This document shows, in pieces, positions 49,868-61,700 of a DNA stretch of 64,000 nt; position 1 is the first letter of the stretch, and every line of letters starts with the position of its first letter. The DNA is from Lytechinus pictus. Its lineage: Eukaryota; Echinodermata; Echinoidea; Temnopleuroida; Toxopneustidae. The notes beneath the pieces are model-generated. The model was not told where the DNA came from. It saw only the letters and a program-made list of their open reading frames with translations, and did not search any database. The position numbers were made by a program, and so were the translations under genes. The stretch spans positions 12,411,001 to 12,475,000 of the forward strand of contig NW_026974140.1 in assembly GCF_037042905.1 (NCBI RefSeq). The letters run 5' to 3'.

Positions 49868-50250
49868 TCAATGCGAGTGCAAATATCTTATTTATATCAA
49901 TATTAAGATGTTTAGACGGAATATTCTATTTTATTTTTGTAATCATAAGCATGATGTGCATCTAACTAAACAATGAACGCGAGCGCGAAGCGCATGCCGA
50001 AAATTATTGAAATTCAGACCTGAAAACGGACCATTTAAAAAGTCCCTTTTTAGAAATTCATAGAGATGAAAGGTGTCTTATTAAATGAATCGATATGATA
50101 ATACGAGGGCGAAGCGCGAGCCTAATTGTTTTATTAAGACTAAATATTCTTAGCACTTTTCGTATTATTAACATGGTGCATATCGAAACAATAAATGCGA
50201 GTGCGAAGAGCGAGCTAAAAATTATTGGTATTGAGAATCGAAATCGTGAC
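49868..50250 (-). repeat. Tandem units of the GCGCTTCGCGCTCGCA family (minus orientation)
   Basis: About four decayed units of roughly 90-125 bp. Cores are at 49872, 49977 (GCGAGCGCGAAGCGCATG), 50103 (GGGCGAAGCGCGAGCC) and 50196 (GAGTGCGAAGAGCGAGC). Read on the minus strand they match the array at 52338-53230, including the GTTAGAT and TTTCAGGTC parts. Confidence 0.75.
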
Positions 50251-50824
50251 ATTTTAGGGAGAAGAAATCCAAAGATGTGTATCTAGCATATGCAAGCAAG
50301 AGGGATGAGCTGACATTTTTAATATGCTTATATCTGAAGGAGAAAATTTGAAGGATTAGTATTATTGGGTGTGATATCCTCACCTAAAAATGGGCATTAT
50401 TTTTAATGACTGTTTGTAAACTTAATGAAGAGGATTTCGCGTGATGAAAAGCTTTGACAATTAAACAAAAAAAAACATACATATTTCAGAATGTTTGTAA
50501 GAATGAATGAAGAGTTAGTAAGTAACGCATCAAAATGCAAACCCGCAGCCTGACAGATAAAAAGTTATGATATTTGCTTGTGAGGAATATTGTTTGTTTG
50601 AATTCTTGAAGAGAATACGTATATCACTTATCAAAAGTTGGCAAGAATACTCATTCCTGTGTAACATACAAGATTCATATTTTGATGAAATGTGATGGAA
50701 ACTGCATGACATTAATAGCATATAGGACGGGGGGGGGGGGGGTTCTGCGCCTTTATTCCTTTGCCTTTTCTGTTATTTTTTTTCCTTTTCTTTTTTGCGC
50801 TTGATGCATGAAAGTGGCGTCGGC

Positions 50825-50838
50825 GGGGCACGTGCCCC
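50825..50838. repeat. 14-bp perfect palindrome inside a GTGGCGTC...TACGTCAC repeat end
   Basis: GGGGCACGTGCCCC lies within GTGGCGTCGG ... TAGATACGTCACT (about 50815-50862). The outer GTGGCGT/ACGTCAC pair looks like the end of a transposon family. Confidence 0.6.
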
Positions 50839-51361
50839 CTACCCCCCTAGATACGTCACTGCCCACGCACACACATATTGCAAAAATGCAAAATTCTACG
50901 CGGTCAATGGTCATGGGTATTCCGTTCTATTTCAATTAATAGTTCCCATTTTTTAAATATCAGCTGCCGTTTTTTATTTCAAATATGCAGGTTTGTCACT
51001 TATACCGAAAACCCCGTATATTTCTTTTCCAAAAATTACCTTCAGTCCATTTAGTGCATACCGTCTCAGAAGAAAATAGAATAGTCATGGAACAATTATA
51101 ATTATTGGGATTTATGGTGATTCTGGCACATTAACGAGGATCATTTTTTCCCCCTTCGACCATTCACTGCGGAATATTAAACCCCATGTTATGGGAATGC
51201 AAGCACAACCTTTCAACAATCAAAACTTCGCTATTCCTTACTTGTTCTTCACTTTTGATTGAGGTGCGCCTTACGAAAAAAATAATAATTAGAGAAATGG
51301 ATATCATTTTAATTTCTTAATACCTTTTTCCCACTGTCATGCGATCCCGGCGTGCGATCCC

Positions 51362-51731
51362 TTAAGCCCGTCTCACACTATGCGATTCGTTGCGATCCGA
51401 ATTTCAAATTAATTGTGATAAAGTTTGATTTGGGTATTCCAACTAATAAAATATTACGGATCAGAGTTCAGAATAGTGGTAAGACTACTGAAATCGAAAT
51501 TCAGTCCAGTTAGAGCCTCACTGAATGAATAAAAACAAAATTCAATTCCAAATCGTAATGACGTCATCATCGGTTGCGACTTGAAGCCGAGTCGGACTTT
51601 ACTCCGACTGTGCTTGCCGCAACAATAAGCCAAACTTTTAATTTTATTTCTGGGAACTTTGATATTTAATGCAAATGCGATTTTATAAAAAATCGCGTCG
51701 CACCGGATCACAAAGAGTGAGACGGGCTTAA
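51362..51731. mobile_element. 370-bp TTAA MITE (GCCCGTCTCAC family)
   Basis: TTAA at 51362 and 51728 flank GCCCGTCTCACACTATG on the left and GAGTGAGACGGGC on the right. The interior includes CGTAATGACGTCATCATCGG. A diverged inverted copy lies at 38550-38908. Confidence 0.85.
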
Positions 51732-52019
51732 ACGAAAGCCATGACAATACCTTTCGTAACAGATCGCGGAATTTTTTGAACTAGTTGAAAAAATTTATAC
51801 TATCGATACGATTGCCACGACTGATCTGATGTGATCTGTTACGATCTGATAGTCTCTCCGATTACTCCACGATTAATGCCTGCTTGGTCCCATTGGCCGA
51901 CGGATACAAAACGTGTTACGGATACAGCCATATATAGGCGGCGGAAGCAGGGGGGGGGGGGGGTACAGAAGGGACACCCCCCTAAATTTCAGGTGGAGGG
52001 GACCGTTCTCCCTATAAAA

Positions 52020-52058
52020 AAAAAAAGAGAAAGAAAAAGGAAGGAAGGTAGGAAGGAA

Positions 52059-52108
<50 letters not shown>

Positions 52109-52165
52109 AAGAAAGAAAGAAGCAAGAAAGAAAGAAAAAAAAAGAAAGAAAGAAAGTAAGTAAGA
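52020..52165. repeat. Purine tract with (GAAA)n / (GGAA)n
   Basis: About 145 bp of GAAA and GGAA repeats with short GATA interruptions. The long Phe/Ser/Leu-rich frames on the minus strand are translations of this tract and not genes. Confidence 0.95.
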
Positions 52166-52337
52166 AAAAAGAGAAGAAAGGAAAAGGAAAAAGATAAGTA
52201 TATTGAACAGCTGAAACAAGAAATACATGACTTTGTATTCAAACTTGTATAGAAGGCAAACAATGACAGTTTTTGCTATGGAAATACACAAATCTCCCAA
52301 TTTAATTTTGTTCAGAAAAAAATGACAATTGACAAGC

Positions 52338-53230
52338 ACTCGCATCAATATTGTTTAGTTAGATGACCATACTGTTCATCGAGCCAATAAGTGATTAAAA
52401 TCGCAAATTTTGGGTCGGAATGTATTTAAAAAAAGTTTAGCTCGTGCTCGCAGAAGACGTTGAATTAGATACCCATCCTATTCATGATTACTAAAAGTAA
52501 ACTTTAGGTCAGAATATTTAAAAAATTTGTTCGCGCTTCGCACTCTCATCTTAATCATGGTCACAAAAAGTGCATAGAATAACAAATTTTGGGTTGGAAT
52601 ATCAAAAATTTTCAGCTCGCGCTTCGCGCTCACATTAAATGTTAGTTAGATACCCTTCCTACTCATGATTACCAAAAGTACTTATAAAAGTTTTAGGTCA
52701 GCATATTTAAAATTTCAGCTGCTTAGAATCTCAAGTTTTAGGGTGGAATACCAAAAAATTTTAGCTTGCGCTTCGATCGCGCTCGCATAGCATGTTGAGT
52801 TAGATACCCATCCTGTTCATGATTACCAAAAGGGCTTAGAATGACCAAATTTTAGGTCAGAATATCATTTTTTTCAGCTCGCGCTTCGCGCTCGCATCAA
52901 TAGTTTAGATTGATACCCATTCTGTTCTTAATTACAAAAGTGCTTAGAATATCTAGTTTTGGGATGGAATATCAAAATTTTTCAGCTCGCGCTTCGCGCT
53001 TGCATCTATTTTTTCAGATAGATATCCATTCTGGTCATGGTCACAAAAGTGCTTAGAATATATCAAAAATTTTCAGCTCGCGCTTCCATTAAGTGTTTGT
53101 TAGATACCCTTCCTGCTCATGATTACCAAAAGTACTTATATTGTAAAAGTTTTAGGTCAGCATATTACATATTTTCAGCTCGCGCTCGCATAAAATGTTT
53201 ATTAAGCTACACCATCCTGTCCATGTTCAT
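52338..53230 (+). repeat. Tandem array, about ten units of 85-115 bp, core CTCGCGCTTCGCGCTCGCAT
   Basis: Core blocks occur near 52439, 52531, 52614, 52764, 52877, 52986, 53076 and 53178, plus a half unit near 52720 and a leading one at 52338. Each unit continues with a GTTAGATACCCATCC-TGTTCATGATTAC-like segment, then AAAGTGCTTAGAAT and TTTTAGGTCAGAATAT. The units fall into two types, ending in TTAGGTCA or TTGGG-GGAAT. Confidence 0.85.
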
Positions 53231-53922
53231 GGGGGCACCATTTTTCGAAAAGGACACAGAGGCACCAATATCAGGTCTGGCCCACGAGGTGCAAAATCCT
53301 GGTACTTTAAACTTCGACTTTACTGCATGGGGACTACCCCCTAAACAAAAATAAAAAGAAAATTCTTTCAGCAGCTGACTGGGAAAAATAATGGAGAAAA
53401 TATTCCCCCCCCCCCCTCTTAATATTGATGCTTCCGCCGCCAATGAATACAGCGGACAAGCAAAATTTCGGAGTGGCTCCATCCGTTTTCATCCGCCCCA
53501 GAAAATGGGCGAAATCACTAGCGGACGGATGCTCGATGGATAGAGCGAATGAAACAAACACGTATGCAAAGAGTGCAACGGATAGGCCTACATAACGTTT
53601 TCCAACGGATGGCAAGATTCTCATCCGCGGCCTCTCTGCATCCGTAGGTGCAGTGGGAGCAAGCCTGGACAAAATGACCTTAAAATTGAGGAGAAAACCT
53701 TTCTTCTTTTTTTTTGCTTGTCAAATTTTCCTCGGGAAAATGCGCCCCTTTTGGAAAATCCTGCATGGATCCGCCTCTGCATGGGTGCGCATCCCTATGA
53801 AAAATGAGGCCTATGTTATGACCCCCGGCCTGCTTATAACCATTAAAAAAGATGGATAACCGTACAATTGAAAAAAAATGTATATTTTCAATCTAGAAGA
53901 GTATGTGGGAAGATATATATAG

Positions 53923-53937
53923 CCCCCCCCCCCCCCC
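53923..53937. repeat. C homopolymer run (15 bp)
   Basis: C15 followed by GGCCCGACCGGCCC. Confidence 0.9.
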
Positions 53938-55500
53938 GGCCCGACCGGCCCAACCCCAGGATTTGTAACTCCAATATATCTGACTCGACATATCCCTACA
54001 AATATTTTATTCTCCTATCGGACGACAATTCATCTTTTCCTATGACATTCGAAAAATTACAATTTCAACAAAACTGATAACGATCATGTAGGTCCTATTG
54101 TGATTTACAAAAAACCGAAAAGAAAATCATAGACAATGGGCAATAGCCAGTTCTTGCCCCTTTGTTTATTTTGTCTGCTATAGCCTAAGTTTCAAGCAAA
54201 ATGATTATTTGTTATCATAACGTCATATTTTTCCTGCAATTAACATTCATGTTATGAAGTTTATAGTGCAATTACCTGTATCAGATATTTGCATAATATT
54301 TTCCATTGCTTTATTTTCACTTTTATTCATTTTCTGTCTCCTTTACTTTTCACCACATTTACAAAAAATGTTAATTTATGCAAGGACCAATCGCTTCCGG
54401 GTTAATGTTAGGTCAGCTCGCTCGCGCAAAATTAGTTTAGGAGAGAAAATGGAAGCGGGGAAATGCCGTGGCTGGGAACTGCATGACTCGAGAAAAATTG
54501 ATATTCATAGGCCTTTTTGCTTGATCTACAACTTTTCAGTAATTACGTAGTATACTGATATTTAATGGTCATCGGTGGTCATAATTATAACGGTAAATAT
54601 AGCCTCATTAGCGCATTTAGAAGAGATATCTGTGGAAATTGATTGTCGTATCTGTTAATATGAGTTTGAGAAAGAGACTACCGTATATTATCTCCCGCGC
54701 TCTTATGCACATTTGTACAGCTTTGACAGGCGCTAGCATGCAATACCTATTGCCCGTATAGTGTACAAAACCGGCATGAAAGCCGAGCGAGCAGCGCGCA
54801 GCGCAGTGCATGAGAGAGTGGTTCGCCGGTCACGAATCGACTGGCTGGATATGAATTTACGATTGATTTCTGCAGGAATGAATGATTGAGAGTCTGTTTA
54901 CTTAAAGAGTGCAGAAAAACACATTTTCTTCTATTTTTGCTTGTTAAAATGAGAATATGTGCAGAACTGAACAGGGAGGAAAGGAACATGACAAGGCAAT
55001 GGAGAATAAAATTAAAATTTAAATGGGAGAAAAAGAGTGGTGTTGAGAAAGAGTTTAACTTTTTAAGTTAGAAGAAAATAATTCACCACTTAAGAAATAA
55101 AAGTATTACAAAAAACATTTATCTAAAATCACAACCATGCAAATTTACAACACACAAGCCTTTGCGGTGTTAAAAAAAAAAATTTGTAAAAAAAACGGGT
55201 GTTTAAATAAGTTTTTCTTGCTCGCTCACAACTTTTACTTTGTCTTTGGTAGGATGGGGGGTCGGGTGTCCGGACACTTTATATTTTTGAAGCCTTCTTT
55301 TTTGTCTTAAGATTACACTAAAAATATGAATTCAATAGTTGTAATCATCCTCTATTTTGTTCTCCATAATATTTTCTAACATTTTGTACTAAAAATTGAT
55401 GTAACTTCGCTTGTAATTTTTTCCAAATGACTTTCTAAAGAGAAATAGTGTATTCTATTCTGAATAAATTAGCATTTGCATAGAAGTGTGATGAAACAAA

Positions 55501-55750
55501 TCAGTGGCGTAATGAGCCAATGATTTTGAAGGGGCTAGATATGGCATATCGGGCAAAATAAAAAAAAAAAGTTGTGAGCGAGCCAAAATTTAGACATTTT
55601 ATCTAAAAAAAACAATTATGTATAATAATATTCAGAAAACTATATTTCACCCTTCTCTTTCCCTTTTTTTTTCTTTGTCGTGATTTTTTTTTTTTGGGGG
55701 GGGTGCAAGCACCGAAAATCCCCCCCCCCCCTCATCTGTACACCACTGAA
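55501..55750. mobile_element. 250-bp element with TCAGTGGYGTA inverted ends
   Basis: TCAGTGGCGTAATGAG at 55501 is mirrored imperfectly by CTGTACACCACTGA ending at 55750. The interior has paired G and C runs (55696-55703, 55721-55732). GTTGTGAGCGAGC inside it is mirrored by GCTCGCTCACAAC at 55219-55231. Confidence 0.6.
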
Positions 55751-56642
55751 GCAATTACTTTAAAACTGGCTTTCCTTCGCAAGCTGCTATAGTACTTATA
55801 TAATAGTTACCATGTACGGCAGAACCCGGTCAACGCATGCACCGCCGAGAATATTGAAAATAGATAAGCCTATATAATGAAAATGCACAAAATTTGTGTT
55901 TTTTCCTTTTCTTCCTTTTTTAATGCAAATGTCCGTCAAAGTGTTCCAAAGATGACACACATGCACCCACACACACAACCTCACCTCATATGCGCCCTCC
56001 ATACCTTCCCACAAATTTACACAGACACACAAATAAGTAACTGGAACAAGAGACTACTTGGCACTGCCTTTCATGAAAAGCTCCCCCAGTTGTCTCAAAA
56101 AGGTGCATTATTTTGACTCCCCTCCCTCAACCCACCCTTTCGAGAAAAGCTCCCCCGGTTATCTCTAAAGGGTTCAGCCATTCCCGCTCCGCGAACGCAG
56201 ATGATCGTAACAAGCCATTCTGGGGCTTTTTTGTAGAAATAAACTTTAGACCTAACGTTAGATCTAACTTAGTCTAGATCTAGATTTAGAACCAACAAGT
56301 TAGACCTAACTTTGAACAAATCAGAGCAGGTGAGTTAGAAACTGAATCTGAATATGATGAAGATAGAATCAAGTTTTAATCTCTAACATACATGTAGAAC
56401 TACATGTACATGTAGATCTAGGCCCTAGGCTAACAACATATCCAAGATTCGACATGAACATTGTTAAGCTTTTCTGCAATATTTTTTTTTCAAAAAAAAA
56501 ATTTTCACAAAATATTTGCACCAATGTTTGTTAAATATATTTGTCTATTTTTAATTGCAATTTTCATTTTCAAATTCCATCTCAAGACATAAAATCTTGA
56601 ATTGAATCGCCATGTTCACGGCCGAGATTCAACATCCCCTGC

Positions 56643-56805
56643 CCTTCATTCGACAAAGCAGCGCATCTATCGCATTGCGCGTTCAAAAGTGAATGCATGC
56701 GAGAGCCGCTGAATTGCGCCTCACTGCATGCGATCGATGTGCAACCCTGAAGTTCCAGCAGTCATTTGCTCCTGCATTGCGTTCGTGGCCCCTGTCGAAT
56801 GAAGG
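56643..56805. repeat. 163-bp unit with 13-bp perfect inverted ends
   Basis: CCTTCATTCGACA at 56643-56655 matches TGTCGAATGAAGG at 56793-56805 in reverse complement. The interior is CpG-rich, with several GCGCATT/GCATGCG motifs. Confidence 0.65.
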
Positions 56806-57408
56806 CAACCTGCAAGCATGCCTTGACTTGATTTCTGTGCAAATTCAATGCTGTTTAAGTTTTTTTTCTTTTTCTTTCATTGATTGGAAATTTTGAAGAT
56901 ACGATCCTAAATTTGCGAAAAAGTTATCGTACTTGGAACAGAACCAAGGATTTCCTCATTTTCGGTGCATTTTTCGGCGACCCCGCTTCTTAAATCTGAG
57001 CTAAGCCGCCGCGTGCTCTGGATATATGGCACATATTCCGCATTTTTGAGGAAAATTTTTGACTTGTTAAAGGGGATATTTTTAGTTAAAATCAGGACTT
57101 TCTGGTGGTAGTGTCTACATGTATGTTTATAAAAATGTGTTTGGTGCGTGTTTTTGTGTTCGAATCTCGGCACATGTCGAATTGAGGGTGTGTTACTCTA
57201 GATCTACATGTATAATTTGGAGTACCTTTAGAATCCAATGTCATATTCGATTATAAGAACAACCTAGCAGTTATTTAGTGCCAGATACTAACTGTAGCTT
57301 TAGAATGAGGCATTACACACATGAGAAACATGTATCACATCTGTAATCGATTCATGACATTGGATTCTAAAAGTAAGCCTGATTCCTGCTAAAAATATTC
57401 AAACAACC

Positions 57409-58010
57409 TTAAAGGGGAATCCAACCCAAATAAAAACTTGTTTTTATAAGAAAAAGAAAATCAGAAAGGTCGATAGGTGAAAGTTTGAACAATATTGGAC
57501 AAACAACAAGAAAGTTATGAATTTTTAAAAGTAGTAAATATTGGTAATCACTATACCCATAGAGACTTCCAATTGGCCGCATATGGGATGTCATAGTGAT
57601 GTAAGGCAAGGACTACTCTTCCATGTACTCCAATACATATTATGGCTAAAATGTCATTTTTCCCAAAGGTTTAATTTCAAATTATATTTTTCTTTCATGA
57701 GGACATAAAACAAGATACTACCTGGATTATATTTAGATTACTGACCCAGGGGAATGGGTACTTAGGAGAAAACCACAAATCCCTGATAATAAAGTACATG
57801 GCCTATGGGAAAATTGTCCTTGCCCCTTGTCATAATTTACTTACCCAGTTGCCAATTTGAAATCTACATACTATTAGTGATCTCAATTTTAAAGCAGCAA
57901 TAACTTTCTTATTGCTTGTCCAATTTCTTTCAAACTTTCGCCATTCTGTTTAATTAATTTTTCTCCTACCCAACACAACATTTTATGGCCAAGGCTGGAT
58001 TCTCCTTTAA
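57409..58010. mobile_element. 602-bp TTAA MITE, copy 2
   Basis: It begins TTAAAGGGGAATCCAACCC and ends GCTGGATTCTCCTTTAA. Over its whole length it is the reverse complement of 20901-21503, with scattered differences. Confidence 0.88.
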
Positions 58011-58733
58011 AGTTAAGATATCAAACTTGGGCAAGTTCACCCTGACAAAAGTTTGATATAGCAGAAAAAGAAAATGATAAAAAAATATTGGTGATGGTTT
58101 AAGGTAAAGCCATCAAAGATTGAAAGTTATTGGAATTTCAATTTCTTCATGTGAGATGTAATATGCGAGCAGAACAAGCTTCCCATTTATCGTGATTTTC
58201 AAAAAGGTCAATAAAATGTCATTTTCTTGAAAAATTGAAAATGAGATTAATTGTACCTTCAATGTATCAACAGATTTCACACCTGCTCCTGAAAGAAGAC
58301 ATTTTTTAGTTTTTTGTGATGCAACCTTTCCATTCCTACTACTAATTTACTTTGACTACAAGACTCGTAACTTCTCAAGTACGAGCAGATCTCACTACAT
58401 GAAAGTAATGAGCTTATGTATCTAAATTTATGTATGTATTCAAAAATATTATCTATGGTACAAGTGAAAGTTTAATGCTCCAATTGTATTTCCTGCTCAC
58501 AAAGAGAATTTTCCTTTATAAAATTTTATTTCAGAGAGGCTTTTCACACACACCTACATGCAGTGAGATTGCTCACCTAGGCCAAGACGGGGTGTGACTG
58601 AACCCTTGTTGCTCCTTAGTCCATTGCAGAAGCTGCCCGCAACTCGCTGTACTGATTATTTTCACATTTCATGCCATTTCTTCCTCAGTTTGGCATCATG
58701 GTTCACTGAAAGTGAGCTTGTCTTTTTACAAAG

Positions 58734-58754
58734 ATGGTCTTGACGATCATGCTG
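58734..58754 (+). CDS. ATRX: Proposed ATRX start exon
   Basis: ATG in ACAAAGATGG, then MVLTIML, and donor CTG|GTACGT. An acceptor-like CCTCAG at 58688 would make the exon 58689-58754. Its phase 0 end fits the next candidate exon. An out-of-frame ATG at 58698 in the same exon reads only three codons. Confidence 0.4.
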
Positions 58755-61700
58755 GTACGTAAATCAACTTTGTAATTCAGAAATAGATTGTTATTCAAGG
58801 CTCAATACCCACAAACCCCTTATCCAGCCCCACTGAAATAGAATTAGAAACAGATTTTTAATGTTACTAAAAACATCTCATGTAAAATACATGTGCGAAT
58901 AGGACACCCATCAGTGAGAATTAGATTTATATTTTCCACTCCACATTCAATGTCAAAGAGCATCAGTCTTCTCAAAATTGTTTTGCGTATGCTGCAATAT
59001 TTATCAATTAACTTCAGTCATCAGTTTACCTCGAAAACTGCTTCTTTAGTCATGACATAATTTGGCCTCAATCTTTTTGCCCCTCCACCCCACACCACCT
59101 TGCTAAACACTGGCTGCTGTACCATTTGGTTGATGTTTTTTATGATTTGAACTAGTCTGGATAAATGATGACCAGATGAAGGGAGGTTGAACTACTGTAT
59201 TTTGTGTCTTTATCACCCACCAAATGAAAAAAAAAATCTATAAATGCCAGTAATGATAGAAAATGATTTATTTATTGAAAATGAATCCCTGTAAGTATAA
59301 TAAGAAGCTTGAAATTAGAACTTACATTTATTGTAGTGACCAAGCTGGTAGTGACATAGATCGTTATAAGAATGTTCATGTAATTGGTTAGTGTGTGGGT
59401 TGGCCTGACATGGCCAGATGATAAATTCAGGAGTTGTTACAAATTCTTCAATTTTTTTTCCTTAAGCACATAAGTTATTCAGATATCAAGATAGTTTCAG
59501 TAAAATCATTGTCTATTCCTGTAAACTCTATGCAAACATTTGACATTGATGTAAGTAGTTATACAGATATTTCACAAGTATTTTAAATTATATTTTCATC
59601 AGCCCAAGGTGCAGGAAGGCGCTAGAAGGTAAGAGTTATTCTATTATCTTGATACCATTATTCAAAGATCTAAAAAGGGATAAAAGTTAAGTTTAAAATA
59701 TCACTTTACAAAATATTGAACCAATAACTTAAATACAGTCAGACCTGTCTTAGTGGCCACCTGTTTGTAGTGAAAAGCTGTCTTTATTGGCTACCAAAAT
59801 TGTCTCTGATTTGAAAGGAATATGTGTTATGGAACTTGTCTTTAGAGACCAGGTCACTTTTTTTTGTTGCTTTCTTGTTTGGCCCTAATAGACAGGTTTT
59901 ACTGAATTTTGAATGCAAATGTTCATGTTTGTCACTTTTGCTGATGATACTGTATTACACATTCTATCAACCAAGATTTGAACAAATTGCATGTTGTCAT
60001 AATTATTTGAGTGTTCAGTGTAAACTAAAAAAGAATGCATATTGCACAACCCCCCCCCCAAAAAAAAATAGTTAATGACTGGTATCACATTGGCAAGGCT
60101 CGACATTAGCGGTGGCCCGGTGGCCACCAGAAATTCACCTCGGGCAACCATTATTGAAGAAATATTAAGTTTTGGTGGCCCGAATCGGGCAACCAATAAT
60201 TTTCAGAATAGCGCAATTTTTCTCCCCATTTTGCACGCATTTATCAACTTTCTACAGTTCAAATTGCAAGCCAGTTCGTCATGCGCCCTTTTTGTTGATC
60301 TACACACAAACACACACACAAAATTGGCCTACCGCTATAGCATTAAGTAGCTTTTATCCAGCCGGCCGCGCCGGCCGGCTGGCGTGAGCTTTGCATGCTT
60401 CAAGCAGCTGTGAGTCAGCAGCCTATTCAGACTCAGGGAGCTGCAATACGAAACGTTGCTGCTAAGAAATCTTCCACAGAACTGAAAATCCAAGTCAAAG
60501 TCACATTTTACACCAATGAAAAGCCCTTCTACAGACCTTTTTGCCAAAATCTGGTGTATCCTGATTATTTTCAAGCATTAAAAAGAGGAATCATGACCTC
60601 TCTTTTGACTCAAAAAGACCGATTTCCAAATGAAAATAATGCACATAAAAACACATAGGCGAGTACATCACAGTCCCACGTGTGCATTTGTATGTATCTT
60701 GTTACTTGGTTTCTTTCGAAGCTGTGTCTTTTCCGGTCTTTTCTAGCCAAAAATAAACAGACAGTTACTTTCTTTCTTGTTTATAAATGACTTCTTAAAC
60801 AACTCTTGAGAAAGTAAATACTTTGGGAAGGCATTTCATTAATATGAAATGTGAATTTTTCCAACATTTTGGCAAATATAGGGAAGGAATTTTCTCACAC
60901 TTTTTTTTTGCCGTTTTATTATTTTCTTTCATTTTTTTGACAGTGGTTAAAAAACCATTTCTACCCATTTAATAATTTTCAATGTTTTTCTTTATATTTT
61001 TCGGGCCACCAAACTTTAATATCGGGCCACCAAAAAAAATTATTTGAAGGTTTTGGTGGCCCGAATGGGCCACCACCAAAAAAAGTTAATGTGGAGCCTT
61101 GACATTGGTTTATCACTCTTGTACATTTTTTTTAGTGCTGTACATGTATTTTTGAGAAATGTTTTGCTTCACTAATTAGTGCATCTTTTATTCTTTTATT
61201 TCATTCATATTTTTTGTATCATGAATGTTTACATTATTATAAATGCTGCTTTCTCACTCAGGAGAAAACCTGCATTTACAAGAAAAGTATCAACACTGAA
61301 ATCAAATGACTCCAAAGATGGATGTCCCAATCCATCAGATTCAGCTGTTATTATGCCTGTGTAGGTTACCATTCCCCTCTCTCTCTTTCTCACTAAAATT
61401 TGATTGAAAGCTTTTAAACATGAACAATAAAAGGGTCCATTCTTTAAAATTGTGCAGAACATACTTTTTTTCCCTCTCTCTTGTGCATGTTTTTTTTCTT
61501 CTGATGCTTGTTGCTTACATCACTTGTATGCTTGTATTATTTTTATTAAAAAATGAAATGTATTTGTAGATATGTTGCATCTTGAAAAAAAAATGTGAAA
61601 GTGATATTTCTTAATGTTTGTTACATTGTAGTATATATATATATATAACAACACATTCCACGCCATCAAAGCTGTTTGTATAATTATAAGTTTCGATGTG

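Larger units (their letters stand above)
51937..53441. mobile_element. 1.5-kb unit bounded by inverted GGCGGCGGAAGCA ends, carrying a tandem array
   Basis: GGCGGCGGAAGCA at 51937-51949 is exactly reverse-complemented at 53429-53441. Each end is followed inward by a G/C run (G about 51950-51963; C about 53405-53416). Inside are a GAAA microsatellite and ten tandem units. No transposase frame is seen. It sits in DNA containing several CGGAT(A/G)C and CATCCG motifs on both sides, so it may be nested in another repeat. Confidence 0.65.
46862..58688. other. Repeat-rich gap between the UGT and ATRX genes
   Basis: No gene is recognised in this 11.8-kb stretch. It is mostly transposon and satellite remnants, listed separately. 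The part around 56580-57030 is richer in CpG than its surroundings and could hold the ATRX promoter or a non-coding first exon, but no specific element is clear. Confidence 0.55.

Noticed and set aside
51989-52348. Phe/Leu/Ser-rich minus-strand frame resembling a membrane protein
   Set aside because: Translation of the GAAA purine tract.
54254-54550. 98-codon frame with a hydrophobic N-terminus
   Set aside because: No family resemblance, no splice or promoter context, and it lies in repeat-rich DNA.
58689-58754. Reading this exon in another frame (WHHGSLKVSLSFYKDGLDD)
   Set aside because: That frame ends in a phase that runs into a stop in the next candidate exon, whereas the ATG at 58734 fits.
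60395-60658. 87-codon frame as a possible transposase remnant
   Set aside because: Inside the hAT-like element, but I see no transposase motif, so I did not call it a gene.
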